Assembly: GCF_000234665.1 (NCBI RefSeq)
Contig: NC_018319.1
Span: 434,001 to 498,000 of the forward strand
DNA length: 64,000 nt
Reading direction: 5' to 3'
Source of the DNA: Leishmania mexicana MHOM/GT/2001/U1103
Lineage: Eukaryota > Euglenozoa > Kinetoplastea > Trypanosomatida > Trypanosomatidae
The stretch's first letter is position 1; each line of letters starts with the position of its first letter. Below are positions 1-10,047 of the stretch, piece by piece. The position numbers and the translations under genes were made by a program. The notes under the pieces were generated by a model that searched no databases, was not told the origin of the DNA, and was given only the letters and a program-made list of their open reading frames with translations.

Positions 1-3000
1 ACTTCGCCCACTGCACGACCGCTCCGCATGCTGAAACACTCTGGAGGGCAGTTGCTGTACCGTGCTGCCGGCGCTGCTAGCCGTCTCGACGCACGCCGCG
101 TTGCTCGTGTGCCAGTTCGCGGCGAGGTTGCTGAGGAAATCGTTGGCTGCGCTGTTCAGCACCTCGTCCATGTTGGCGCCCATAAAGCTGATGTTCCTGT
201 TGAAGCTGAAGAAGGAGTAGTTTCCCGTCGGCTGCGCGAAGGACGCGTTGGCGAGGCCTACGGCACTGCCGGGGCTCAGCACGTGATCATTCGCGTCACC
301 AAGGGTGGAGAACGGCACCTGCGAGGCACCGGGGGCAACTCCAGGGACGCCTTCAGCGGAAGCGTCGTCTCCGTGCTGTTCGCCTTTGATGTTCACCAGC
401 GTCGGCACACTCATCATGCTCGAAAGCCGATCAAACGGCACGATGTTGCCAGCCTCGTCCAGCCGCACGTTGCGGCGCCGACCAGGAAAGCTGGGGGTAT
501 AGCCAACGGCCTCGCTGCCTGTTGGCCGTGGCACCTTGCAAGCTGTCGTGGGAGTGCCCGTCCGCTGTGCAGTGCCGCCTTGATGCGTGAGCGCCTCGCT
601 GCGCGCGTCGGCCTTGTTAAGCGCGCGGCCACTGCTGCTGCTGCTGCTGCTGTCGTCCGACGACGTCGCGAAGAAGTCTTTCTCGGCACTGTTTGTGGTG
701 GTGGTGGTGCTGCCAGGGCCGCCTAGCTGATGCGAGGGCTTTCGCGTTGGCGGTGCCGGTGTTGCTTGCGGACGCGACCGCGTCTTCGAGCGCTTCTTCG
801 GGGTCGGGGAGTGGTCATAGACGTCCTCCGTTTGTGGGTTGCGCGCGTCCGGCTCGGCCTCGTCGTTTCCGCCAGCGACGCCTGTGACTGGGTCGCGGTG
901 CGCACCTTCGCTACCTGCGGCTGTCATCGCCTTGGACTTTTCATTCAACTCTGAAGACGAGGAGGATGAGCTCGTGGAGGAGGAGTCCCACTTGCGCAGG
1001 TAGCGCGTGAAGGTCGATGCCGCTTGATGCAAGCTGCCGTCCGTGGAGGTGACTGTGTTGACCAGCGGCGCCCCCGCACTTGATCCGGCAGGCCTCGTGC
1101 CATCGAGGCTCTCGGAGGCACCGCCCGCAGCCCGCGCCACCGTGTCGCTGCGCCGTGTGACGTCCTTATCGTCCTCGTCCTCGTCTCCCGTCGCTACCGC
1201 TGTGGTTGTCGCCGCCGTTGTTGTGGCTGCTGCACCCCGGGGCCGCTTTTCGCTAGCTGCCTCGTCGACCGCCGCGGCAGGCGCCGAGTTCAAGAAGGCC
1301 GTCGGCATCGGTTCGCCCGCGTTGTCGCTGGAGCTGCTGCTGGAGCTGAAGAAGTCGGAGGCGAGCCGACTCACCTTGAGGCAGTTACGCTGCTTCTCCA
1401 GCTTTTCCGCCTCTTCGGGCTCCTGGAAGGCAACAAACTTGTTCAGCACGTGCAGCAGCTGCGCCCGCTTCAGCGCCATCACGGCGGAGTTGCGGTCGCT
1501 GTGCGTCGACTCACTGAAGAGGCTCATCTGGAGCAGGTCCTGCGCCGTTGCACGCTGGCTCGGGTCGGGGTTCAGGCATGCGGAGACAAACTCCACAACG
1601 GAGGGGTGGCACTTGAAGAGCGGTGACAGGTCGGGGACGTCCGTCAGCGACGTGACAAAGTTTGTCAAGCCGGCGGGTCCTTTAATCGCCTTGATGTGCG
1701 CAAAGGGTGGCTTGTTCGTTGCCATCTCCATCGCAACACAGCCGAGTGACCAGATGTCGGAAGGAAAACTGTAGCCGATTTTGTTGCCATCCTCGTCCTC
1801 TTCCCCGGCCGACATACACTCGGGCGACATGTAGAGCGGACTACCTTGCATCACGTACAGCAGCTCCCCCTCGTTCACCGTCCGCGCCGTGCCAAAGTCG
1901 CCGATCTTGCCCTTGCCATCGTTGCTCAGCAGCACGTTGGCCGTCTTGATGTCACCGTGGACGTAATGCTGCGAGTGTATGTACGCAAGCCCCTCCACTA
2001 CATCCCGTAGCAGCGCCCGCAGCTCCACGTACTCGAGCCGGCCCTTTGCTTTGAGGAGCGACTGCAGCGTGCCACCGCCGGCGTACTCCATAAACACCCG
2101 AATCACCTTCTGCTCCTTGCTCTCCTCGCAGTAGAAGTAGTGGATAATGTTGGGGTGCTGCAGGTTGCACATTGTGCTGATCTCCTGCACGAACTGCTCA
2201 ATCTTAGCGTCGTTGTTGCCCAGCCGCATCTCCTTCACAGCCATCTTGCCGCCCGTCAGCACGTCGTACGCCTCATACACCTCCCCAGAAGAACCTTTCC
2301 CGAGGAGGGCGCCGTGACGCCAGGCACCGCGGCTGTTGCGCGCCAGCGTCTCACGAGTCTGCTCAATGCGCAGTCGTTCCAGCTTCACGACGGCCGACTT
2401 CTCCTCTGCGCGACGTATCGCCTTCATGGCCTGGACAGGGGTGCACGGCTTCTTCAGCGTGATGAAGCCGGCCGCCGCATACGTGTCGCTGCTGACGAGG
2501 TCGAAGCTCGTGGAGGTGATGATGACGGCCATGTGCCGCAGCATCTCGCGCAGCCGCGTGATGGGGTCGCGCTCGTGCAGGAAGGTGATGGCGGACTGCT
2601 GCAGGTCAATGATGAGAATATCGGCGACCCCGACGAGGCCCACGATGTCCTCGAAGGTGAAGGCAGTCAGCACCGCGTGGTGGCGCTCCCACAAGAATGA
2701 AGACAGCATAATGCGGTGAGCCGGTGTGTCCTCGGCGAGGCAGGTGGTGTAGCTGAAGTTCGGTTGCCCGGACACGGCGGCGACGGCCCCGGCCACCGAA
2801 AAGTTCGACAGCCCACTGCTCTCGCCCCCGGGGGTGTTCGTGAGCAACACACTCTCGGCAGCAGCTGCTGCGGGTACAGAGATGGGAGGTCCGACACCGC
2901 TGCCCATCCCCGCCAGCGACGTCAACTGACCTGCGCCGGTGGAGTCGGCCAAGGTGCTCAGCGACTCTTCTATGGAGGCATTCTCGGGGTCCTGCTCGCT

Positions 3001-6000
3001 CGCCGGCATAAAGGGGATGAGAAAGGCGATGTTCGAGTCTTGCGGGTTGCAGAGCATGCGCAGCGTGCCACCCTGGTCCTCGACGGCGCGCTGCACGCGG
3101 CGCAGCTTGCGCCGCAGCCGAGGCCGCAGGCTGCTTCGTAGCGCCATGGACGCCTCCGCGTCGTTGTCGCTGTCGTCGCCACTGTCGTCGCCGCTGTCGT
3201 CGTCGACGCTCATCGTGGTGACAGAATCGCCGTGCCTGCTCAGCGGCGAGCCGAAGAACTTCGCAATCGCCTTCGGTATGCCGTCGCCGGTCAGGTTGAA
3301 ATTGACCACCAGAAACTCGAGCCCATTTTTCTCTGTGACAGTGATCATGATGGTGATGATGCTGCCGCCGGGGTCGCTGTACTTGAGGCACAGCCTCATT
3401 GCGTAGCGCAGACACTCCGGTAACAGGTGGGCGTCGAGGTAGGCACGCTCTGACGGGAGCCCTTCGAAGCGCTGCCGCACAGATATGCCGCGGCTCACGC
3501 ACTCGCCGCCAAAGTCCATGAGGATGTGCCCCATCATCTGCCGGATGTTGACCACACGCAGCCGCTCCGTTGACACCGTCATGGCGCGGTAGGTGGACTC
3601 GAAGTTGTTGAGGGTCTCCGCGATGCACTCCAGCCGCTCCTCGAAGGTCTGCGTGCCATCCGCCAGAATGACGCGAATTTGGCCAGAGAGCCACTGGGGC
3701 TGCTCCAACATCTTCTGTGGCCCCTCTCTGACCTCCTCGCCAAAGCCCAGCACCACCTCCGCCGCGTTGCCGCCGGCCGACACGACAGGCGGAGCAATCG
3801 TGAGCCGGAGGGTTGTCTTCGTGAGGCCGTCGCTGCGGGCGAGCGTGAACTGGATCGGCTTGGTGTTCGGCCGCTTCAAGAATGCCTCCGCCTCGCCGGC
3901 GTAGTTGCGTGCAGCGTTGACAGCCTTGTACATGCACTGCTGCTCCCGCTCCGAGAGGAGGAAGGAGTAAATGTTCTGCCCCACCGCCTCCCCCGCCGAG
4001 TAGCTCGTCAGCCTCTCCAGCACGGAGTTCCAGTACATGATGAGGCCATCCTCGCGGAGGGCCAGTACGGCCACGTCCTTGCCCGTGATTGGTGCAAACG
4101 GAAACCGCAACAGTGCCTTGGGCAGCTTGGCCAAGCCCCCCGCTGCCGTCGTGCGTTGCCCATGCGCGTCGGCACCATCCCCGGCGACCGAGTCGCTGCT
4201 GGCGGCGCCACCAACACCGCCAGCGTCACCGGCAGTATCACACTTGCCGTGGAGTAGCGACAGCGGCGCACTCAGCAGCACCTCGCCATGCAGATCAATG
4301 TCCCCGATCGCTGTCCGCTGATCGCGCGAGGCAACGCGGCGATGCTTGCGCGACGACTCGATGCGGCTGAGCTCGGTGCGCACGCTCTCGTCCGCCACCT
4401 CGGCGACGTAATACTTTTCATAGGTGGAGGAGGTGGCGACAAACTCCTTCAGGCGGTCTTGTATAGGCCCAATAATGAGTTCGAAGTGCTCGCGGCTGAT
4501 GCACGCCGTCCGAACCTCGCGCGACGTCGCTACAACATCCGCCACGGTGAGGTGGTTGAAGAGGAACTCGAGCTCGCCGACGACGTCGCCGTCGCGCAGG
4601 CGCACCACCTCAACCCGGCGGCCACTGTTCCGCCCAACCACCTTTACCTCACCCTCGATGATAAAGTGCATGTAGTTCCCAGGCGAGCCGAAGCGGATGA
4701 TCGCCTTGCCGCACTGGTACACCCGCGTCTCGAGCGCCTCGGCAATCTTCATGCGCTCAAAATCCGGCAGGCACCGCAGGAAAGGTACGTTCATTGTCAG
4801 CTTCTCAAACTTGCGCCGCTTCTGCAGCACGCTCGTCATGACAACGCGGTGGTAGCTTGCCTCGTCCAGCGTGTAGAGCACGCACCGCGTCACGCACCGG
4901 ACAGTCGCGGCGCACATGGCCTGCTTGTACATGAGCTCCAACTCGCCAAAGGTCCCGCCCGGCTGCAGCGGGCCGAGCGACTTGCCGTTCTTGATGGCTT
5001 CGCACGTGCCCTCGCCGACGAGGTAGAGCTTCTCCGTCGTCGCTTGGCCCTGCTCCAAGATGGCCGTACCGGCCGCGTGCACCTCCTTGTCCATTGCCTT
5101 CAGGACGCCCTCGAGGGTGTCTGCCTCAAGAGAGGTGAAGCTGTGGCAGCGGCGCAGTAGTCGCCGCAGCTGCTGCTCTTCCGCCGGGGTCTTGGGCAGA
5201 ACGCGCAGCGGGGGCAGCGCCGTGGCTGGTGAATCTCCGCCGATTATCTCCGGTGGCGGCATGCATGGCGCCGCCGATACGGCGACACGCCGACCTTGGC
5301 ATTGACCGCCGGTTGGAAGTCCCGGCGGTTCGCGCAGCGTGGGGGTTACGTCGCTGAGCTGGGAGGCGCTGGCCGCCATGAAGGTCGACAGGGGGCCGTC
5401 CTGCTTTGATTGCCGCTGCTCCTCCTCGCGCGTGCCGAGAGACGAGTGGGAGTTGAAGGAGACATCCATTGGCCCACCGAGGCCGCGCGTCGACCTGTTG
5501 TACGGGGCCACGTCCTCCGACGGCTGCGCTGACGATGGGGACTCTTGCGCGCTGGGCGACGTCGCGCCCCGCTGGGAGTGCAGAAAAGAGAGACCGGCGA
5601 GCGTCACGAGGCTGGTGGCATCTCGGCGCGACATGACACTCGAGCGCCGACGCGCCACCATGCTCATCGAGGTCGCCGTGCTCTGCGATGCATTTGTGTA
5701 CGATGCCACGTCGCGCGACGACCCCGTACACGTCGTGGCACTGACATTCACCGGTGTCTCGCTCGTCCCTTGCGCTTCCAACGCGCGAGCGATACGCATC
5801 AGTGTTTCCTCGGCGTCCACATCGCGCAGCAGGTGGATGATGTGCTCCTTTAGGATGCTGGTGTTCTCTGCTGGCTTCAGCAGGCTCGTGAACTCGGCCA
5901 GCGCGATGGAGCCGTTGGTGAGGAACGGCTCCTCCTCTCCCTCGTTCTCCTCGCCGCCGGTGTCATCGCCAGCGCGCAAGCTTGACGTAGCCGCCGCGAG

Positions 6001-6207
6001 CGTGGGGATGGCCTTCACTGCCGCGGAAAGCGGCGCAGAGGCTGCGCTGTTCCGGTTCACGCTCGCACCTGCCTGCTCGAACGGCGACGTCCCCGTGCGC
6101 AGCGGAGGCAGCATATCAGCCGTGTCACGGTCAGCATCGGCCTTCGCCCGCTCCACCGGCTGCTGCTGCTGCTGCTCTCCACTGAGGCGGTGTCCTGCAG
6201 GGTCCAT
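1..6207 (-). CDS. Multidomain protein kinase: 2x cNMP-binding-like, PAS, histidine-kinase-like, receiver-like and STE-type kinase domains (3' end outside window)
   Basis: The ATG at 6207-6205 opens a frame that runs without a stop to base 1, giving at least 2069 residues. The first 340 residues are low complexity with a Gln run. Two cyclic-nucleotide-binding-like domains follow at about 347-445 and 473-565, each with a GEL motif (E422, E545). A PAS-like domain lies at about 703-800 and a degenerate HATPase-like region at about 877-980. A receiver-like domain at about 1152-1273 keeps E1159/D1160, D1201, T1231 and K1253. The kinase domain (about 1297-1560) has a GKGSSGEV loop starting at G1303, K1325, an HGD motif with D1419, and the DFG D1437; the closest family is STE/MAPKKK. 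The C-terminal 500 residues are Ser/Thr/Ala-rich. The domain calls come from reading motifs; the kinase call is firm and the two-component resemblance is inferred. The role is probably signal integration; ligand and substrates are unknown. Confidence 0.93.
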   Translation of the reverse strand, partial: MDPAGHRLSGEQQQQQPVERAKADADRDTADMLPPLRTGTSPFEQAGASVNRNSAASAPLSAAVKAIPTLAAATSSLRAGDDTGGEENEGEEEPFLTNGSIALAEFTSLLKPAENTSILKEHIIHLLRDVDAEETLMRIARALEAQGTSETPVNVSATTCTGSSRDVASYTNASQSTATSMSMVARRRSSVMSRRDATSLVTLAGLSFLHSQRGATSPSAQESPSSAQPSEDVAPYNRSTRGLGGPMDVSFNSHSSLGTREEEQRQSKQDGPLSTFMAASASQLSDVTPTLREPPGLPTGGQCQGRRVAVSAAPCMPPPEIIGGDSPATALPPLRVLPKTPAEEQQLRRLLRRCHSFTSLEADTLEGVLKAMDKEVHAAGTAILEQGQATTEKLYLVGEGTCEAIKNGKSLGPLQPGGTFGELELMYKQAMCAATVRCVTRCVLYTLDEASYHRVVMTSVLQKRRKFEKLTMNVPFLRCLPDFERMKIAEALETRVYQCGKAIIRFGSPGNYMHFIIEGEVKVVGRNSGRRVEVVRLRDGDVVGELEFLFNHLTVADVVATSREVRTACISREHFELIIGPIQDRLKEFVATSSTYEKYYVAEVADESVRTELSRIESSRKHRRVASRDQRTAIGDIDLHGEVLLSAPLSLLHGKCDTAGDAGGVGGAASSDSVAGDGADAHGQRTTAAGGLAKLPKALLRFPFAPITGKDVAVLALREDGLIMYWNSVLERLTSYSAGEAVGQNIYSFLLSEREQQCMYKAVNAARNYAGEAEAFLKRPNTKPIQFTLARSDGLTKTTLRLTIAPPVVSAGGNAAEVVLGFGEEVREGPQKMLEQPQWLSGQIRVILADGTQTFEERLECIAETLNNFESTYRAMTVSTERLRVVNIRQMMGHILMDFGGECVSRGISVRQRFEGLPSERAYLDAHLLPECLRYAMRLCLKYSDPGGSIITIMITVTEKNGLEFLVVNFNLTGDGIPKAIAKFFGSPLSRHGDSVTTMSVDDDSGDDSGDDSDNDAEASMALRSSLRPRLRRKLRRVQRAVEDQGGTLRMLCNPQDSNIAFLIPFMPASEQDPENASIEESLSTLADSTGAGQLTSLAGMGSGVGPPISVPAAAAAESVLLTNTPGGESSGLSNFSVAGAVAAVSGQPNFSYTTCLAEDTPAHRIMLSSFLWERHHAVLTAFTFEDIVGLVGVADILIIDLQQSAITFLHERDPITRLREMLRHMAVIITSTSFDLVSSDTYAAAGFITLKKPCTPVQAMKAIRRAEEKSAVVKLERLRIEQTRETLARNSRGAWRHGALLGKGSSGEVYEAYDVLTGGKMAVKEMRLGNNDAKIEQFVQEISTMCNLQHPNIIHYFYCEESKEQKVIRVFMEYAGGGTLQSLLKAKGRLEYVELRALLRDVVEGLAYIHSQHYVHGDIKTANVLLSNDGKGKIGDFGTARTVNEGELLYVMQGSPLYMSPECMSAGEEDEDGNKIGYSFPSDIWSLGCVAMEMATNKPPFAHIKAIKGPAGLTNFVTSLTDVPDLSPLFKCHPSVVEFVSACLNPDPSQRATAQDLLQMSLFSESTHSDRNSAVMALKRAQLLHVLNKFVAFQEPEEAEKLEKQRNCLKVSRLASDFFSSSSSSSDNAGEPMPTAFLNSAPAAAVDEAASEKRPRGAAATTTAATTTAVATGDEDEDDKDVTRRSDTVARAAGGASESLDGTRPAGSSAGAPLVNTVTSTDGSLHQAASTFTRYLRKWDSSSTSSSSSSSELNEKSKAMTAAGSEGAHRDPVTGVAGGNDEAEPDARNPQTEDVYDHSPTPKKRSKTRSRPQATPAPPTRKPSHQLGGPGSTTTTTNSAEKDFFATSSDDSSSSSSSGRALNKADARSEALTHQGGTAQRTGTPTTACKVPRPTGSEAVGYTPSFPGRRRNVRLDEAGNIVPFDRLSSMMSVPTLVNIKGEQHGDDASAEGVPGVAPGASQVPFSTLGDANDHVLSPGSAVGLANASFAQPTGNYSFFSFNRNISFMGANMDEVLNSAANDFLSNLAANWHTSNAACVETASSAGSTVQQLPSRVFQHAERSCSGRS

Positions 6208-6903
6208 CGCTCTCCTTGCCTATGCACGTTCACGGTACAGTTCACGTTGCCGTTAGGGACGAGGTGAGGGAGACGCTGAAGAGCCGAGCCCACCCAAGAT
6301 GATCACGTGTGTATGTGTGGGGTGGTTGACAGTGCTGCGTGTGGGCGGGGGACGTTACTGCACGACTGCCCTCGTGACGGCGGAGGGAGGGAGGGAGGGA
6401 AGGCGAGAGAAGAAGGACGCAACAAGCGCAAGACAACACAAGACAGCACAGCACACACACACACACACACATACAGAGGGAGAGGGAGTTCGGACAGCAG
6501 TCGACGCGACTCAGGCAATCACGGCTGCTTTGCCCGCAGTGGTGTGCAGAGAGAGAGCCGGAGAAGAGGGCACAGCGCACACGCACGGGAAGATGTTTCT
6601 TGGCTCACCGTCCCTCGCCCACTCGCTGCGACGATGTACGGGATACAGTGGAGAAGGGGGGGGCGGGGAGGGGAGCAAGGTGGCAGGCAGGCACCACGCG
6701 CTTGGCAAGACACACAAAGAAGGAAGAGCACAAGCACAGGGTGAAGGGGGAGGGCAGGGCAGGGAGGCGAGAGGGGAGGGGGGACAGGGCAGGGCAGTGC
6801 ACCAGGGCGCACTCGCTGGAAGACAACCACAGCGACGGCAAAGAAGGCGGAAAATGTTTTGTTTCCTGATCAACACACAACACAAGACGGGATAAAGGCG
6901 ACC

Positions 6904-6937
<34 letters not shown>

Positions 6938-8745
6938 TTCCACTCTGCACAGGGTGGCGGGCAGCGCACGCCGGAGAGCCGGTGCCCCGTGTGCGTGCGT
7001 GTGTACCAGAGGAGTCGCTGTTCTTACCCACCCCCTTGCTTGCTGTCGTGGCGGCCACGCAGACACGCACTCCTAATGGACGAGTGCGGAGGCGGGAGAA
7101 GAGGGAGAGAGAGCGATACTAGATGGATGCTCATGCGCGTGTGTGCTGTGCCTCACACACCCGTTCGCGTCCTCACGCCCACGCACATGCAGAGAGAGAG
7201 AGAGAGACGCGTGTGCTCGTGGGAGACTCGCGAACGAAGCGGCGGCGCGCTTCCGTTCCTAGCAGTCCTGCACGGGCGTTGGTGAGCAGCCACGGATCTA
7301 GCGCTTAGCGGCAGCGCTCAATGGTGTCTTCCTCTTGCTGCGCGCGCGTGAGAGAGGCACTGGGGACGGTGTAGGGAGGGGAAGGGGGTCAGTGGAGATG
7401 ACGGACTAGCAAGATACCGTCGAGTCTCCCCTTGCTATTTCCGAGAAGCATATGGCTTCTATGCCTGCGCACGTGTCTGCAGGGGCAGAGTGTCTCTGTT
7501 CGTCCGTTTTTCTTTCTTCTTCTGGTGTTTTTATGGGCTAGAACTACACGTGTGCGCGTGTGTGCGCGCCGGTTCGCCAAATGCCCGAGAGACGGCCTCG
7601 AGCGCGTTGCCGCTACCTCTCTTCGCTCCTCTCCTGCTTTCGGGGGAGAGGGGAGTTCTACCTTTTGCCCACCAGGTCCTTTACCTCTGCCGTTGCGCAT
7701 GAGCGCGGGGATATGGAATCGAGAGGGCACGCACGTGAGGTGGCGGCAAGGATGGCATATGTGGGAGGCGCACAAATCACATGGATGCGCAGAAAGCAGA
7801 GCATGTCGACAGTGGCGTTGAAAAACAAAAACCATGTGGGAGGAAGTTGAGGGAGAGACAGTGGTGAGTGCATAGGTGTGATGGCCGCGAGGGAGATGAG
7901 ATGGGGAGCGGTGGGGCTCGTGGGAGCGCGCTGGGCCGCTCTCACACGGCGACATCCGGAGTTACTCCCGGTTCCTCCCCGCCACGGGACTGGTATCGAG
8001 AAAGAGAGCGCGAGAGGAGGGTGGCAACGCGGGAAGCGGGGAGCAGCGGGGACGCCACCTCCTCCTGCCCCCCTCCTCCTCTATCACTGTGCGTTGTCGC
8101 ACCACCGCCGCGAGAGACACCCCCGCCCGCCCACCCACCCACACACATAAGCAAGTGAGACACAGTGCACATGACTGTCGGCACTGCTCAGGTGCCCGTC
8201 ACTCGCGTGCTGTGCGCCTCTGCCTTGTGTGTCTGCACGTATGCCATAGATGCCGGATGCTGGAAAGTGCGAAGAAATTATCAAAGAACGAAAAATGAAG
8301 GCGCGCAGACGCACACGCGGAGGGGAGGGGGGTGTATGAGGATGCAGACAACGACATCTCGCACCCACATACACCCCCCACTCCCATGTGCATGTGCCGG
8401 TATCGCTTCCCGGTAGAGCACTTTTCCCGTGCACGGAGACCCCACTCCACTCTGCATTCATCGTCGCCCCCCTCTTCGCCCACTTCTCCCGCCTCGTACT
8501 CTCCCTTCTCGCGCGCGCGAACCAGCAGCTCGCCGTGAGACGACACGACGCACGCATACGCTCACAGAGGGGCGGCAGCCGCGCGCGCGAGAAGGGAGAG
8601 CACGAGGCGAGAGAACAGAATATGCGGGCTGAGAGAGAGAGATGATGATGATGGGCAACTCGGCTTCCGCGAAGATGAAGGTGGGCAAGAGAGAGGCAGG
8701 ACAGTCGCCGTGTCACACGTCACAGCTCGCGACGCGTCGATCGAC
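6208..8745. other. Spacer between P2 copy 1 and the kinase gene
   Basis: There is no supportable gene. The transcript strand would carry the P2 3' UTR and then the kinase 5' leader. It holds an (AC)n run at 6905-6934, GA-rich runs and several purine-rich stretches on the plus strand. The stretch at 6379-6416 is a pyrimidine tract on the transcript, and the first AG dinucleotides after it (plus-strand CT at 6371-6372 and 6366-6367) are candidate spliced-leader acceptors for the kinase. The open frames here translate simple repeats. Confidence 0.6.
6905..6934. repeat. (AC)n microsatellite
   Basis: An uninterrupted AC dinucleotide run of about 30 bp lies in the spacer upstream of the kinase gene. 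Confidence 0.95.
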
Positions 8746-9081
8746 TTAGTCGAACAGACCGAAGCCCATGTCGTCGTCGGCCTCCTCCTCGGGCTCGTCC
8801 TTCTTCGCGGCGGCGGCAGTCGGGGCCGCATCACCCGCAGCGGAAGCAGTTGCGCCAGCGGCGGCACCAGAGCTGGCCGCCGGCATCGCGCTCATCTTCG
8901 CGGCACCCTCCGCGATCAGGGTGGCCACGTCGCGTCCCGTAACGCTCTCCATCACAAAGGCGAGGGTGGCCTGGTCGACGTCGATGTGGACGGCCTTGCA
9001 GATGGCCTCCACGTCCGCCTGAGACGGGGACGCCTTGCTCAGGGAGGCCAGAGCGTACGCGGCGAGGTACTTGGTGGACAT
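8746..9081 (-). CDS. 60S acidic ribosomal protein P2 (copy 1)
   Basis: This 111-residue protein is a component of the ribosomal lateral stalk, which recruits and activates elongation-factor GTPases. It has the family layout: a helical N-terminal dimerisation domain (about 1-60), an Ala-rich hinge (about 64-92), an acidic stretch and the conserved tail EEEADDDMGFGLFD. The length is typical of P2. The ATG at 9081-9079 was chosen because it gives the family N-terminus MSTKYLAAYA; the frame stays open further upstream, but that part is only translated leader. It resembles the P2b form known from Leishmania. A second gene with the same sequence lies 1.3 kb upstream. Confidence 0.97.
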   Translation of the reverse strand: MSTKYLAAYALASLSKASPSQADVEAICKAVHIDVDQATLAFVMESVTGRDVATLIAEGAAKMSAMPAASSGAAAGATASAAGDAAPTAAAAKKDEPEEEADDDMGFGLFD

Positions 9082-10047
9082 GGTGGAGCGAGGATACGAG
9101 GACTGCGTAGAACGAAACGGAAAGCTTTCGCCGACGTCGACACCCGAGTAGCGGTGGGTGGTGTGGCGTATAGATGCAGATATATGTGTGTGGGTTGCGT
9201 GCGTGCGCGCGCGCGCGTTGTGCGGTTGGCACGGATGCGTGCGGGAGGGGGGAGAGACGTTCGGTAAAGTCGTGGGCGTGCGAGGAACAGTAGCAAAGGT
9301 TCGTATAAAGGCATACAACCACAGGCTGTGCACACATGGCGGACCATCCATGTGGGGAGGGCGGGGCCAGGGTGGGGAGGGTGATGCCTCCACCGGGGTG
9401 CCACACGGCCAAAGAGAGACAGAGAGACAGGCATGCCTTGACTGCTCGCCATCATCACTCCCCCCGTCCCCTGCTCCGCTCGCGGAGACCGCTCAAGTCT
9501 CTCTCTCGTTTTCATCCGCTTCGCTTCACCGCTGCCGCCTCCGCCTCCCCGTAAGGACGACAGGGCTGCACGAAGACGGGGGATCGACTCACCAACGGGT
9601 GCATTGCTCGCCCATCTCACAGCTTTCGGTGTGTGCATGTGCCCCCCTCCTCCATTCCGCTTTCCGCGGCGCATATGCTCGTCGCGTGTTTGCTTTCGCT
9701 TCGCGCGTGCTTGGGCGTGATGATGGATGCACGTGAGAGTGACAGAGACAGAGAGGGCCGCGTGACACGTCCTTGAAGGGCTGCCTCCGCTGTTGTGCGC
9801 ACCATCCATGCCATCCTCATCCCTGATGGCACCCCTCTCCCCCCCACACACACGCGCCCAGAGAGAGAGACAGAGACAGACGCCCCCCTCCTCCGTCACG
9901 GCGCCGCGCGCCGCCGGTTTCGTGTGCTTCCGTCGTGCAGCGAGGGAACAACTTGGCGCACGCGGGATTACGCCAGAAAAAGCTTTACCGAAACAGCAAG
10001 CACCCCCCTTACACACACACACACACACACATTACGCGTCGATCGAC
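9082..10047. other. Spacer between the two P2 genes
   Basis: The first 126 bp belong to the duplicated block (leader of copy 1). The rest is the unique 3' region of copy 2, with GA-rich runs, pyrimidine-rich stretches and a short AC run next to the copy 2 stop codon (about 10010-10030). No gene was seen. Confidence 0.6.
9103..9104 (-). promoter_or_regulatory. Predicted spliced-leader acceptor AG, P2 copy 1
   Basis: On the transcript strand a pyrimidine-rich stretch (CTTTCCGTTTCGTTCTACGC) ends in an AG 22 nt before the start codon. This fits the usual trypanosomatid acceptor layout. The same arrangement exists in copy 2. Confidence 0.45.

Larger units (their letters stand above)
8732..9207 (-). 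repeat. Tandem duplication unit carrying P2 (copy 1)
   Basis: This 476-bp block recurs at 10034-10509 at an offset of 1302 bp. By eye no mismatch was found. It covers the whole P2 coding region, the 5' leader and the predicted splice acceptor, but only about 14 bp after the stop codon. The two genes therefore share 5' signals but have different 3' UTRs. Confidence 0.9.

Noticed and set aside
4288..5160. 290-codon plus-strand open frame
   Set aside because: It is antisense to the two cNMP-binding-like domains of the kinase; a shadow frame.
6511..7066. Several overlapping open frames on both strands rich in CVCVCV or PPSPP
   Set aside because: They are translations of the (AC)n run and purine tracts.
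8084..8716. 210-codon minus-strand frame downstream of P2
   Set aside because: It is composed of GA/CT and CA repeats translated to Ser/Arg/His-rich peptide; no family features.
8746..9393. Longer P2 frame with about 104 extra N-terminal residues
   Set aside because: The extra part translates the leader, including the predicted splice acceptor and repeats; the family start is the ATG at 9081.
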